A program made the translations under genes and the position numbers. Below are positions 9,784-20,682 of a stretch of 64,000 nucleotides of DNA, in pieces (the stretch's first letter is position 1; each line of letters opens with the position of its first letter). Origin of the DNA: Flectonema sp. DT1601 (lineage: Eukaryota > Euglenozoa > Diplonemea > Diplonemida > Diplonemidae); the NCBI GenBank assembly GCA_964019425.1, contig OZ025851.1, positions 558,001 through 622,000 on the forward strand, given 5' to 3'. The notes beneath the pieces are model-generated. The model saw nothing but the letters and a program-made list of their open reading frames with translations. It did not search any database and was not told the origin of the DNA.

Positions 9784-10523
9784 TTTACTTAATTGCGTGG
9801 TTTCCTGCTAGTATACCGGACAAGGTGGAAGCAAAGTGTTTCTAGGTCTCCTGATCTAGTATGCCCTGTGCTGATACTAACAAAATAATCCCCCGGGATT
9901 AGGTTCTTCCTACTGCCGCAGTATTGGGGACCCTCAGAAGAGCCACCCGGTACTCTTTGAGTGTCTACCTAACCGATACTCGGTGGTCTGATGGACTTGC
10001 TAACTAACTAACTAACTAACAACGCTGCAATGGTTGCGGCATGACAAGATTAGACCTTACTTCACATCAAAAGAAGTGCACAATGTACCTCGCTATCGTA
10101 AATGAACTTTGGATCATTCTCAAAACGTTTTACTTTTTGTTTTTATAACAAAAGAGTGCGCTGCTAGTAGTGTGCTACGAACTAGCTAGAAATAAGAATT
10201 GTTTTTTTTTCTTTTAACTTCGTTTTAAGTGTAAGTTGTAACGGACTACAGGGCATGGGACGCTCAACCTGTTAGTACGTGGTCCCCGAATTACCAGATT
10301 CGACAACGTTTTCTGGTCAATAAGACAACAAATGTAGTTATTATTATCTCTTTATGTTTTTTTCTTTTTTATTTTCTCTTTTTTTCTAAAGGTAATTTTC
10401 TTTTGATTAACAACTACAAATATTTTTTTCAGTCAAATACTTTTGATATTAATTTTTGTTTTTCTTTAATATCTAAAGTTGTTACTGTTTTCACAATTGT
10501 CAAAGTTTTCACCCCTCTTTTTC
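9621..10523 (+). other. LINE 3' UTR and tail, then gene-free spacer
   Basis: 9621-10020 is the LINE 3' UTR with a 30-bp T run near 9750 and a terminal CTAA-type tandem. 10021-10523 has no gene. Bases 10480-10510 resemble part of the following 320-bp repeat unit (TTACTGTTTTCACAATT), so a worn sixth unit may start there. Confidence 0.6.
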
Positions 10524-12098
10524 TTTCGCTCTATACGACGTACCAACAATCACGAATACTTTCCAGTTAAATCGGGTAATTTGATATTACATCTTTTGTT
10601 TTACTGTTTTCACAATTATCAAAACAATTACTTATGCTAACTACCTACGACAGCATAAGATTATGACCTGAAACTTTCTATTTACCCTTTGATGTTAGGA
10701 AACTGTAGAAATGAATACTTCCGGTTTGCTTATCTCTATTGTTTTTATCTATACTAAGATTAATAATTCTAACTTATGTAGCTACCACGTTAGACTCGCT
10801 TGGGTTTACAGGTGGATTTTGCCGCTCTATACGACGTACCAACAATTACGAATACTTTCCAGTTAAATCGGGTAATTTGATATTACATCTTTTGTTTTAC
10901 TGTTTTCACAATTATCAAAACAATTACTTATGCTAACTACCTACGACTGCCTAAAAGGGGACAAGGAAGGTAGCATAAGATTATGACCTGAAACTTTCTA
11001 TTTACCCTTTGATGTTAGGAAGCTGCAGAAATGAATACTTCCGGTTTGCTTATCTCTATTGTTTTTATCTATACTAAGATTAATAATTCTAACTTATGTA
11101 GCTACCACGTTAGACTCGCTTGGGTTTACAGGTGGATTTTGCCGCTCTATACGACGTACCAACAATTACAAATACTTTCCAGTTAAATCGGGTAATTTGA
11201 TATTACATCTTTTGTTTTACTGTTTTCACAATTATCAAAACAATTACTTATGCTAACTACCTACGACTGCCTAAAAGGGGACAAGGAAGGTAGCATAAGA
11301 TTATGACCTGAAACTTTCTATTTACCCTTTGATGTTAGGAAACTGTAGAAATGAATACTTCCGGTTTGCTTATCTCTATTGTTTTTATCTATACTAAGAT
11401 TAATAATTCTAACTTAGGCAGCTACCACGTTAGACTCGCTTGGGTTTACAGGTGGATTTTGCCGCTCTATACGACGTACCAACAATTACAAATACTTTCC
11501 AGTTAAATCAGGTATTTGATATTACATCTTTTGTTTTACTGTTTTCACAATTATCAAAACAATTACTTATGCTAACTACCTACGACTGCCTAAAAGGGGA
11601 CAAGGAAGGTAGCATAAGATTATGACCTGAAACTTTCTATTTACCCTTTGATGTTAGGAAACTGTAGAAATGAATACTTCCGGTTTACTTATCTCTATTG
11701 TTTTCATCTATACTAAGATTAATAATTCTAACTTATGTAGCTACCACGTTAGACTCGCTTGGGTTTACAGGTGGATTTTGCCGCTCTATACGACGTACCA
11801 ACAATTACAAATACTTTCCAGTTAAATCAGGTATTTGATATTACATCTTTTGTTTTACTGTTTTCACAATTATCAAAACAATTACTTATGCTAACTACCT
11901 ACGACTGCCTAAAAGGGGACAAGGAAGGTAGCATAAGATTATGACCTGAAACTTTCTATTTACCCTTTGATGTTAGGAAACTGTAGAAATGAATACTTCC
12001 GGTTTACTTATCTCAGTTTTTTTATTTATACTAAAACTAATAATTATAACTTATGTAGCTACCACGTTAGACTCGCTTGGGTTTACGGGTGGATTTTG
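10524..12098 (+). repeat. Tandem array, five units of ~320 bp
   Basis: GCTCTATACGACGTACC recurs at 10528, 10824, 11144, 11464 and 11783, giving spacings of 296, 320, 320 and 319 bp. The first unit lacks 24 bp at the tip of an internal hairpin. Each full unit holds an imperfect hairpin (CTTATGCT, 4-nt bulge, ACCT ... AAGGTAGCATAAG). Units differ by only a few bases, so the array is young or homogenised. The short ORFs inside it (about 61-65 codons) follow the repeat period and have no coding features. Confidence 0.93.
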
Positions 12099-12734
12099 CC
12101 AAGCCGCGGGGTGATCCTACTTAGTAGTAGTAGATCGAAGCCCCTTTTTTTCTTTTTATGTTTTATAGGAAAGGTTTTTTTTTTTACCGAGTTGTCTTCG
12201 GAGTCTTTGATCGGACCCCTTTGTCGATAACCACTCATGTGACTTTATTTGTGTAGGTCGTCATCGTCTTCAAGTCTCTTCTTTATTGGACTTTTGATAA
12301 CAGTCTTATAGCCGCTCGTTAAATTGAGTGTGTTGTGATATTTTTACACGTCTAATTTGGTCACGTCTCAGATTTTCCCGTTCGTTCCGTTTGTTTATCG
12401 AATGTTTTTGGGTTTCTTCTTTCCATCTTCTGCCGCACTGGTTTGTTTTTAGACAAGTGTTGTATTGATAGCCTGGGGAGGCAGTTTTTTTTTTTTTTTT
12501 TTTTTAAAAATCCCGGGAAGAAAACACATGCTAGTCCAGTTCTTTTACTTTTCTTTTGTCTGCTGGAATTCTATCTGAGAAAAACTGGTAGTCTTTAAAA
12601 GTGTAAGGCAGGTACAAGTTGCCTTCCGACGGGTGTTTTTCTTTTTAGCTGACCACGGTCTGATCTTTGTGTTGAAACAAAATGGATTCCGAGTCGTTAT
12701 CTCCGACATGTTGAATCCCTCTTTTTTTTTTTTC

Positions 12735-12814
12735 ATCTGCGAAATAATTGTGACGGCAGCAACGTTAACACCTTTACTTTAAAGGCTTGTTTCTAGTTGC
12801 ACACGAACAAAATT
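12735..12814 (+). repeat. Dispersed ~100-bp repeat, worn copy
   Basis: Shares GACGGCAGCAACGTTAACACCTTTACTTTAAAGGCTTGTTT-type order with 13051-13155 and 2903-3002, including the AGTTGCACACGAACAAAA end block. Confidence 0.5.
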
Positions 12815-13050
12815 ACAGAGTGTGAGATCTATTCCTTTTTCCCCATCCACTCCTGCCATGAGTTTTTTCTTTTCCAGTAATAATAGTTTGGTGATGGTAG
12901 TGGGTTGTGGGTTTTTTTTTTCTTCTTCTTTTTTTCTTCTTTTTTTTTTCCACCCAAAAAAAAAAAAAATGTGGCTTCAGATGTCTGTCTATCTGAGATA
13001 GGTCTGCTTTCGATAAAAATAAGTTACTCTTTTCTTTGTTTATTTTTTCA

Positions 13051-13155
13051 CTTCGAAGACATGTTTTTACGAGCAAAAAAGGGAAATATGACAGCGTAGC
13101 GTTAGCACCTTTACCTTATAGGGCTTGTTTCCGGTTGCGCACAAACAAAAAAAGC
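13051..13155 (+). repeat. Dispersed ~100-bp repeat, copy 2
   Basis: Best match to 2903-3002: CGAAGACA, ACGAG, GACAGCG, CCTTTACCTTATAGGGCTTG and GGTTGCGCACAAACAAA appear in the same order and spacing. Confidence 0.6.
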
Positions 13156-13235
13156 GTGAGAATTATTTAGTGAGGTGCCGATTTTTATTTTTATTTTTTA
13201 TTTTCACCAAACGACACTTCGCCATAATATTATAT

Positions 13236-13330
13236 AAGAACTTGCTGATGAGGCCGAAAGGGGGCTTGAAATTACGTCCCAGATGTTAGGAACGTGCGGA
13301 AATGAATTACTTTTTTTTTGAGTTTGTCTT
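13236..13330 (+). repeat. CTGATGA-family repeat, copy related to the tandem unit
   Basis: Holds CTGATGAGGCCGAAAGG at 13245-13261, then GAAATTACGTC and GATGTTAGGAACGTGCGGAAATGAATTAC. The last part matches the 320-bp unit. It belongs with the copies at 20393-20500 and 32223-32310. Confidence 0.55.
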
Positions 13331-14406
13331 TAATTTTCTAATCCTAATTTTCTAAATACTGTATTTATAAATAACATGGGGTATAAGAAGTTCTAAAAGG
13401 AAATAGTAGAATCCATCACTAGGATTCTCCGTGTTTTTTTTTTTTTTCTTTTTTAAAGTATTTCTACGAAAACATGAACTCATATTCAACAGAAACTAGT
13501 CATTTACTGTGAGGTCGGAATCACAGTTCCTGTCGTTTTTTTTTTTAGTAACGTATGGGACCACAGTTATGTTCTCAACGTTGTCAAAGTTTATAATCAT
13601 CATGTCAGGAATTTCACAATGTACTCAAGGTGATCGTCTAACCTTTCCGTTCCAGGAACTTGTAGCTAATTACAATTCAAGGTTCCTTTTGATGTGTTTG
13701 AGATTAGGGAAGTAAACGCGCATTCATCGTAGATTTCATGTGTCTTTCTGGTGGTTCTCTATGTTTGAGTATGTGATCGCCTTTTGACACATTGATAGGA
13801 AACATCCCCATCTCACCAAATGGTAATCAACTCCTCCCTTTATTACTTCTCATAGCTGCAGGAGGTTCCCGTTTTTTTTCAAATAATTGTGATTGCCCAC
13901 AGAAAAAATTTCATAACTGAAAACTGCAGTGTCTTTTCGAGACTCCCATCTTTTTTATTGCCAAGTTATACTTCAAGTTGTCTTTTCACCATATTTGTTT
14001 TTTTTTTATGAATACAGTATTAGGAAAACAAATAAAAGTAACTCTGTAGTTTTGTTGAATCTTTGTTTCTTCTTGCCTTCAGGTTCTTCTGCTTTCTTGT
14101 TACTGATGATACGAACTATCGCCATGTGAATACTTCACAGAGGTGGGTGAAATTTTTCTAGTGGAAAAAAAAAAAAAAAAAAATCCAACAATGTTTTTTT
14201 TTTTTTTTTCCCCCAAGAAGTCACATGAGAATCTCATTTCCTCACAAGAACCGTCCTAATGAGAATTTGTTAGTACCTTAAGAGTCATTTTTTTTTTTTT
14301 TTAGTCTCTAGGTTTCCTGATTTTTTCTTTTTTTTTTTTTTTTGACTCTGAACGTGTATTTTATTAAAATATTTATCATAAAAAAGCATCCAACAAATCA
14401 CATAAA

Positions 14407-16311
<1,905 letters not shown>

Positions 16312-16568
16312 CATTATGAGTAAAGTCAGCGAGATAATCGACTTTTTAAGGAACACACGAGTAGACTTGTGAAATAGTAGCGATGGAGAAAGAATAGCAC
16401 CTATAAAAGGTCGAAGTGTTCTTTTTTTTTTTATAAAAAAATAAATAAGATAATTAGTCATCACCCGGCCTTCCATTGTGACGGTCATGTCATTTAAGCT
16501 GTTCATGAATACGACTTCGATTGGAGTTCAAGTATTGGTATTTATAGTTTTCACTTTGTTGAGTATTC

Positions 16569-16601
<33 letters not shown>

Positions 16602-16728
16602 CAACAGTTAGATGTTTGTGGTGAGTCTTCAGAATTAAAGAGGTGATGTTCTCTTACGTCTCTTACCGTATGGTTTTTTTTCAATTAGGAAAAACATTAC
16701 ACAAAAAAAAAAAAAAACAACACAGACA
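16312..16728 (+). other. Spacer duplicated at 18309-18716
   Basis: Near-identical to 18309-18716 except for T-run lengths. It is the 3' flank of PCID2 and the 5' flank of the RING gene. A promoter or acceptor is expected here but no clear element stands out apart from pyrimidine runs. Confidence 0.6.
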
Positions 16729-17892
16729 ATGCTTCCTACTTCACAAGATTATTCGGTGCTTCGGGGATCTGCTGTGATAGCTGCTGTTGGATTGGCACTC
16801 CTACCATTTGAACCTATCACGGGAATGGCTTTATTAACATCAGGTTTGGGTGTTGCAACTGTTAAAGTTAAAGGAGCGCTCAGCAATTCAGAAAATCGCG
16901 CATGTAAAGCAATATCTCAACTTGACGTCACGTCGGCAAAACTTTATAACACGTCGGCAAAACTTGACGTCACGTTGGCAAAACTTGACGACACGTCGGC
17001 GCAACTTTATGACACGTCGGCACAACTTTATGACACGTTGGCAAAATTTGATGACACGTCGGCACCATTTTACGACATGTCGGCAAAACTTGACGACACG
17101 TTGGCACAACTTTACGTCACATCAGCAAGACTTGACGACACGTCGGCACACCTTGACGTCACGTCAGCAAAACTTGAAGACACGTCGGCACACCTTGACG
17201 TCACGTCAGCAAAACTTGACGACACGTTGGCACACCTTGACGTCACGTCAGCAAAACTTGACGACACGTCGGCACACCTTGACGTCACGTCAGCAAAACT
17301 TGACGACACGTCGGCACACCTTGACGTCACGTCAGCAAAACTTGACGACACGTCGGCACACCTTGACGTCACGTCAGCAAAACTTGACGACACGTTGGCA
17401 CAACTTTGCGATACGTCGGTAAAACTTTTCGACAAGTCGGCAAAACTTTACGATGTGTCGGCAAAACTTGTAGTAGCTCGGGGAAGAGCATCTCAACTCG
17501 AAGTTGAAAATTCGAGATTGCGATACAGATTGTTCTCAGCAGGATGTGCTTGTGCTATCCTATACGTATATAATAATTACTCAAGGAAAGCTCCTCCAGC
17601 AATCCGAATTGATAATGCAGACGAACCCGCATTTCAAGGACCTCCTTCAACAATCCGAATTGGTAATGCAGACGTACACGTAATTCAAGGACCTCCTTGT
17701 CCATACGAACCTCAAAAGGCACGCAATGAGGGAGAAAAGATGTGCAACATCTGTTTTGAGAATACCGTTGATACCTTAATCCTTCCTTGTCGACATGTTC
17801 AAAGTTGTTGGGAGTGTACTATGAATTTGTTGGAACCGATTTGTCCTTTCTGTCGAAAAGAAATGACCCAACTACAACACGTCTTTTTGTGA
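16729..17892 (+). CDS. RING-finger membrane protein with 26-heptad coiled coil (paralogue 1)
   Basis: 387 residues. Residues ~10-45 are two Gly/Ala-rich hydrophobic stretches (GSAVIAAVGLALLPF, GMALLTSGLGVA). Residues ~66-247 (bases 16924-17469) are 26 perfect-length heptads of the type DDTSAKL/DVTSAHL. A third hydrophobic segment follows (LFSAGCACAILYVY), then a C-terminal C3HC4 RING: CNIC, CRH, CWEC, CPFC. The layout (membrane segments plus C-terminal RING) resembles MUL1/MAPL-type organelle-membrane E3 ubiquitin ligases, but the middle is unlike them. Leu or Phe at the seventh position and Ala at the fifth would pack as a coiled coil. The array is missing from paralogue 2. The DNA period is 21 bp with a 42-bp higher order. 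Confidence 0.82.
   Translation: MLPTSQDYSVLRGSAVIAAVGLALLPFEPITGMALLTSGLGVATVKVKGALSNSENRACKAISQLDVTSAKLYNTSAKLDVTLAKLDDTSAQLYDTSAQLYDTLAKFDDTSAPFYDMSAKLDDTLAQLYVTSARLDDTSAHLDVTSAKLEDTSAHLDVTSAKLDDTLAHLDVTSAKLDDTSAHLDVTSAKLDDTSAHLDVTSAKLDDTSAHLDVTSAKLDDTLAQLCDTSVKLFDKSAKLYDVSAKLVVARGRASQLEVENSRLRYRLFSAGCACAILYVYNNYSRKAPPAIRIDNADEPAFQGPPSTIRIGNADVHVIQGPPCPYEPQKARNEGEKMCNICFENTVDTLILPCRHVQSCWECTMNLLEPICPFCRKEMTQLQHVFL
16924..17469 (+). repeat. 21-bp/42-bp coding minisatellite (heptad array)
   Basis: 26 in-frame units of 21 bp. The central 12 or so alternate as 42-bp pairs that are almost identical. Each pair contains TTGACGTCACG, so the palindrome TGACGTCA recurs through the array. Confidence 0.93.
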
Positions 17893-18716
17893 TTTAATTT
17901 ATATTTAATCAAAAGACTTAAATATCTCTCGGTGAGTAGAAAGTATTTTTCAAATTACGGTTTTTGTTATATAAAAAACAACAACAAATTATTGGACACC
18001 AGTGAGGCTTGGAACTCATTGATAGAGAGGGGCAGAATAAAACAAGATGTTCAAGGATTTATTCTTTTTTGTTTGACTATCTGATTCGAATGTTGAGGAG
18101 AAACAACTTCCCTGTGGTCACTGCATCTTATTAGCCAATGAGTTTGGCTCAAAGAAATCCGCACTTCAGATGCTTACCCGACTTCAGATGACTGTTGTTT
18201 GTTTAATAGCCGATGGTCCAATGGTCATATTAAAGTATGATATCCTTTTAGTATAAAACAATAGATATTCTTGTTTTACTCAAGAAGGGATCTCCCTAAT
18301 TGGTACCGCTAAGTAGCATTATGAGTAAAGTCAGCGAGATAATCGACTTTTTAAGGAACACATGAGTAGACTTGTGAAATAGTAGCGATGGAGAAAGAAT
18401 AGCACCTATAAAAGGTCGAAGTGTTCTTTTTTTTTTTTTATGAAATAAAAATAAATAAGATAATTGGTGATGACTACGGTCTTCCATTGTGACGGTCATG
18501 TCATTTAAGCTGTTCATGAATACGACTTCGATTGGAGTTCAAGTATTGGTATTTATAGTTTTCACTTTGTTGAGTATTCGTTTTTTTTTTTTTTTCCAAC
18601 AGTTAGATGTTTTTGGTGAGTCTTCAGAATTAAAGAGGTGATGTTCTCTTACGTCTCTTACCGTATGGTCTTTTTCAATTAGGAAAAACATTACAAAAAA
18701 GAAAACAACACAAACA
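17893..18716 (+). pseudogene. Duplicated spacer with PCID2 gene fragments
   Basis: 17893-18148 is the 3' flank of the first RING gene (repeated after the second one). From 18150 three short pieces of PCID2 follow in order: one matching 15055-15093 (exon 1), one matching 15704-15768 (end of exon 2 and start of intron 2), and one matching 16259 onward (exon 3 end, with small changes). The copy lacks 15094-15703 and the whole (CAA)n tract. It cannot encode PCID2. Confidence 0.85.
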
Positions 18717-19343
18717 ATGCTTCCTGTGGGTAGTATTCTGGACACTTCACAAGGTGATTCAGTGCTTCGGGGATCTGCTGTGACAGCTGCTGTTGGATTG
18801 GCTGTCCTACCATTTGAACCTATCACGGGAATGACTTTATTAACATCGGGTTTGGGTGTTGCAACTGCTAAAGTTAAAGGAGCGCTCAGCAATTCAGAAA
18901 ATCGCGCATGTGAAGCAATGTCTCAACTTGATGACACGTCGGCAAAACTTGAAGCAGCTCAGAATAATCATAATGTTGCTCGGGGAAGAGCATCTCAACT
19001 CGAAGTTGAAAATTCGAGATTGCGATACGGATTGCTCTCAGCAGGATGTGCTTGTGCTGTCCTATACGTATATAATAATTACTCAAGGAAAGCTCCTTCA
19101 ACAATTCGCATCGGTAATGCAGACGTACCCGTATTTCAAGGACCTCCTTCTCCATACGAACCTCAAAAGGCATGCAATGAGGGAGAAAAGATTTGCAACA
19201 TCTGTTTTGAGAATACCGTTGATACCTTAATCCTTCCTTGTCGACATGCTCAAACTTGTTGGGAGTGTACTATGAATTTGTTGGAACCGATTTGTCCTTT
19301 CTGTCGAGAAGAAATGACCCAACTACAACACGTCTTTTTGTGA
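18717..19343 (+). CDS. RING-finger membrane protein, short form (paralogue 2)
   Basis: 208 residues. Same N-terminal hydrophobic region (GSAVTAAVGLAVLPF, GMTLLTSGLGVA), one heptad only (DDTSAKL), the segment VARGRASQLEVENSRLRY, a membrane stretch and the C3HC4 RING (CNIC, CRH, CWEC, CPFC). Outside the heptads it is nearly identical to paralogue 1, so the duplication is recent. The copy at 43863 also has almost no heptads, which suggests that this short form is ancestral and that paralogue 1 expanded. Predicted role is a membrane E3 ubiquitin ligase. Confidence 0.82.
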   Translation: MLPVGSILDTSQGDSVLRGSAVTAAVGLAVLPFEPITGMTLLTSGLGVATAKVKGALSNSENRACEAMSQLDDTSAKLEAAQNNHNVARGRASQLEVENSRLRYGLLSAGCACAVLYVYNNYSRKAPSTIRIGNADVPVFQGPPSPYEPQKACNEGEKICNICFENTVDTLILPCRHAQTCWECTMNLLEPICPFCREEMTQLQHVFL

Positions 19344-20092
19344 TTTAATTTATATTTAATCAAAAGACTTAAATATCTCTCGGTGAGTAGAAAGTATTTT
19401 TCAAATTACGGTTTTTGTTATATAAAAAAAAAACAACAAATTATTGGACACCAGTGAGGCTTGGAACTCATTGATAGAGAGGGGCAGAATAAAACAAGAC
19501 GTTGAAGGATTTATTCTTTTTTGTTTGACTATCTGAAGCAGTCGTTCTCTTTTGTTCGAATGTTGAGGAGAAACAACTTCCCTGTGGTCACTGCATCTTA
19601 TTAGCCAATGAGTTTGGCTCAAAAAAATTTCTTTTGGACGAACGAGAGAACAGAAATATGTTTTAATTTGTTGTGGTAATGTTTTCTTTTTTTTTTTTTT
19701 TTCTTGGAAGGGTATTTTTGCAGCTATAATATTATTGTTGTTTAAGGTATTTTTTATTTTTTTTTTTTGGAAGCACTTGGTGGTGTGTCTATCCCTGACC
19801 GAGTACGTTGGAGAGCTTTATACCAGTTTGTGGTGAATGGTTTGTTGATCCTTTACTTTTTTATTCCTCGTCTCGAATCTTTTTTACACAAAAAAAAAAA
19901 AATGTTACCGTTGTGGAAGAGGGAGGACAGTGAGTCTCTTATCTTTTCTGTTTTATTAATGTGATTATAATTATCTGGTAGTTTCTTTCTTTTTTTTGTT
20001 GTTGTTAAAGCTAGTAAGATGAGCTACGACAGGTTGTTGCTGCAGCCGCTAGAGTTTTTTTTTTTTTTTTTTTTTTGCACCGACGAAGTCGG

Positions 20093-20240
20093 AGAAGAAA
20101 CTGAAGAAAAACAATTTCAGATTAAAGAGCTGTTTATTTATGATGTTCAAAATGTTATCTATTTTTTCCCCTGTGCCGCCAGTTATACTGTCTGAGATCA
20201 ACAAAATATAAAAAGGCTTTTATCTGAATGGTTTTTTTTC
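20093..20240 (+). repeat. Dispersed ~130-bp repeat, copy 1 (pair with 30218-30348)
   Basis: Shares TTTCAGATTAAAGAGCT, TTCAAAATGTTATCTATTT, CCTGTGCCGCCAGTTATACT and GGCTTTTATCTGAATGG with the second copy, in order and with small indels. Confidence 0.85.
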
Positions 20241-20392
20241 TTCATTTTTTCTTTTCATCCTTTTTTGATTTTATTTCTTTAAAAAAAAAACTTACTTTTA
20301 TTTACTCATATTCTAACTAGCTGTGAGTATTCTTTTTTTTTTTTTTTTTTTTTAACTAATTTTACAAGAAAATTGGAATAAAGTCCCGCTTA

Positions 20393-20500
20393 GAACTTAA
20401 CTGATGAAGGCCTAAAAAAGGGACAAGTAGTATTGCCTGAAACTACTAAGTGTTATATACGGACCAGCAGAACGACGTAATGTTTTCACTTATCTGCAAT
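20393..20500 (+). repeat. CTGATGA-family repeat with hammerhead-like core
   Basis: CTGATGA (20401-20407), then AGGC (20408-20411) that can pair with GCCT (20435-20438), then GAAAC (20439-20443): the order CUGAUGA-helix II-GAAAC of hammerhead ribozymes. Flanks ACTTA (before) and TAAGT (after) can pair as helix I. A proper helix III and a good NUH cleavage site are not seen. It is closely related to 32223-32310. Confidence 0.5.
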
Positions 20501-20682
20501 TTTTTTTTTTTTTTTTTAATAATCTCATTTTCTAACTGTGAGTAATTCTTTTTTTTTTTTTTTCAGTTCGGGTTGTTTTGACCCACCTCAAAAACAATCA
20601 CACACTGAAGAAAAGATTTCTTTTTTTTTTTTTAAAAAAATTTTTTTATTTCAAATTGTTAAACAAAAGACATACTCAAAAT

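Larger units (their letters stand above)
3300..10020 (+). mobile_element. LINE (non-LTR retrotransposon), I/ingi-like, near complete
   Basis: Two long ORFs occupy 3423-9620 in the same frame. ORF1 is a coiled-coil protein; ORF2 carries APE-type endonuclease, reverse transcriptase, RNase H and a CCHC motif, the order of the I/ingi/L1Tc group. The 3' end is taken as the short (CTAA)n-like tandem ending at 10020, preceded by a GC-richer 3' UTR. The 5' end is not clear: base composition changes near 3300, and a 16-bp direct repeat (TTTCTGTACTTTATTG) sits at about 3320-3351. I could not find a convincing target-site duplication. The ORFs are intact except for one in-frame TAG between them, so the copy is young. 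Codon use is more GC-rich than in the flanking host genes. Confidence 0.85.
12099..14406 (+). other. Gene-free region with dispersed repeats and homopolymers
   Basis: No gene found in 2.3 kb. It holds long T and A runs, repeat copies at 12735-12814 and 13051-13155, and a stretch at 13236-13320 that is homologous to part of the 320-bp tandem unit (GATGTTAGGAA, GGAAATGAAT). Open frames here are low-complexity Lys/Phe artefacts. Confidence 0.6.
19344..20682 (+). other. Gene-free region with two dispersed repeats
   Basis: 19344-19622 duplicates the 3' flank of the first RING gene. 20093-20240 is a repeat shared with 30218-30348. 20393-20500 is a CTGATGA-family copy. A perfect small hairpin CCGAC-GAA-GTCGG lies at 20080-20092. 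The rest is T runs; a 65-codon ORF near 19767 has no support. Confidence 0.6.

Noticed and set aside
3300-10040. Target-site duplication of the LINE
   Set aside because: Only a 4-7 bp weak match (AACAACG-like) around 3300 and 10020; not better than chance in this AC-rich flank.
10524-12098. CRISPR-like array
   Set aside because: The units are contiguous 320-bp repeats without spacers, and the genome is eukaryotic.
10739-12230. ORFs of 61-87 codons repeated in the 320-bp array
   Set aside because: They follow the repeat period, no conserved protein features, frames shift with 1-bp unit changes.
13245-13290. CTGATGAGGCCGAAAGG...GAAATTACGTC as a working hammerhead
   Set aside because: CTGATGA, GAAA and GTC are present, but helix II and helix I do not pair properly. 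Kept only as a related repeat copy.
17112-17435. Minus-strand ORF of 107 codons opposite the heptad array
   Set aside because: A period-21 repeat without stops leaves several frames open; the + frame continues into a RING domain and is the real one.
19767-19964. 65-codon ORF with GGVSIPDRVRWRALYQFVV
   Set aside because: No ATG at its start, ends in an A-run Lys stretch, no homology recognised.
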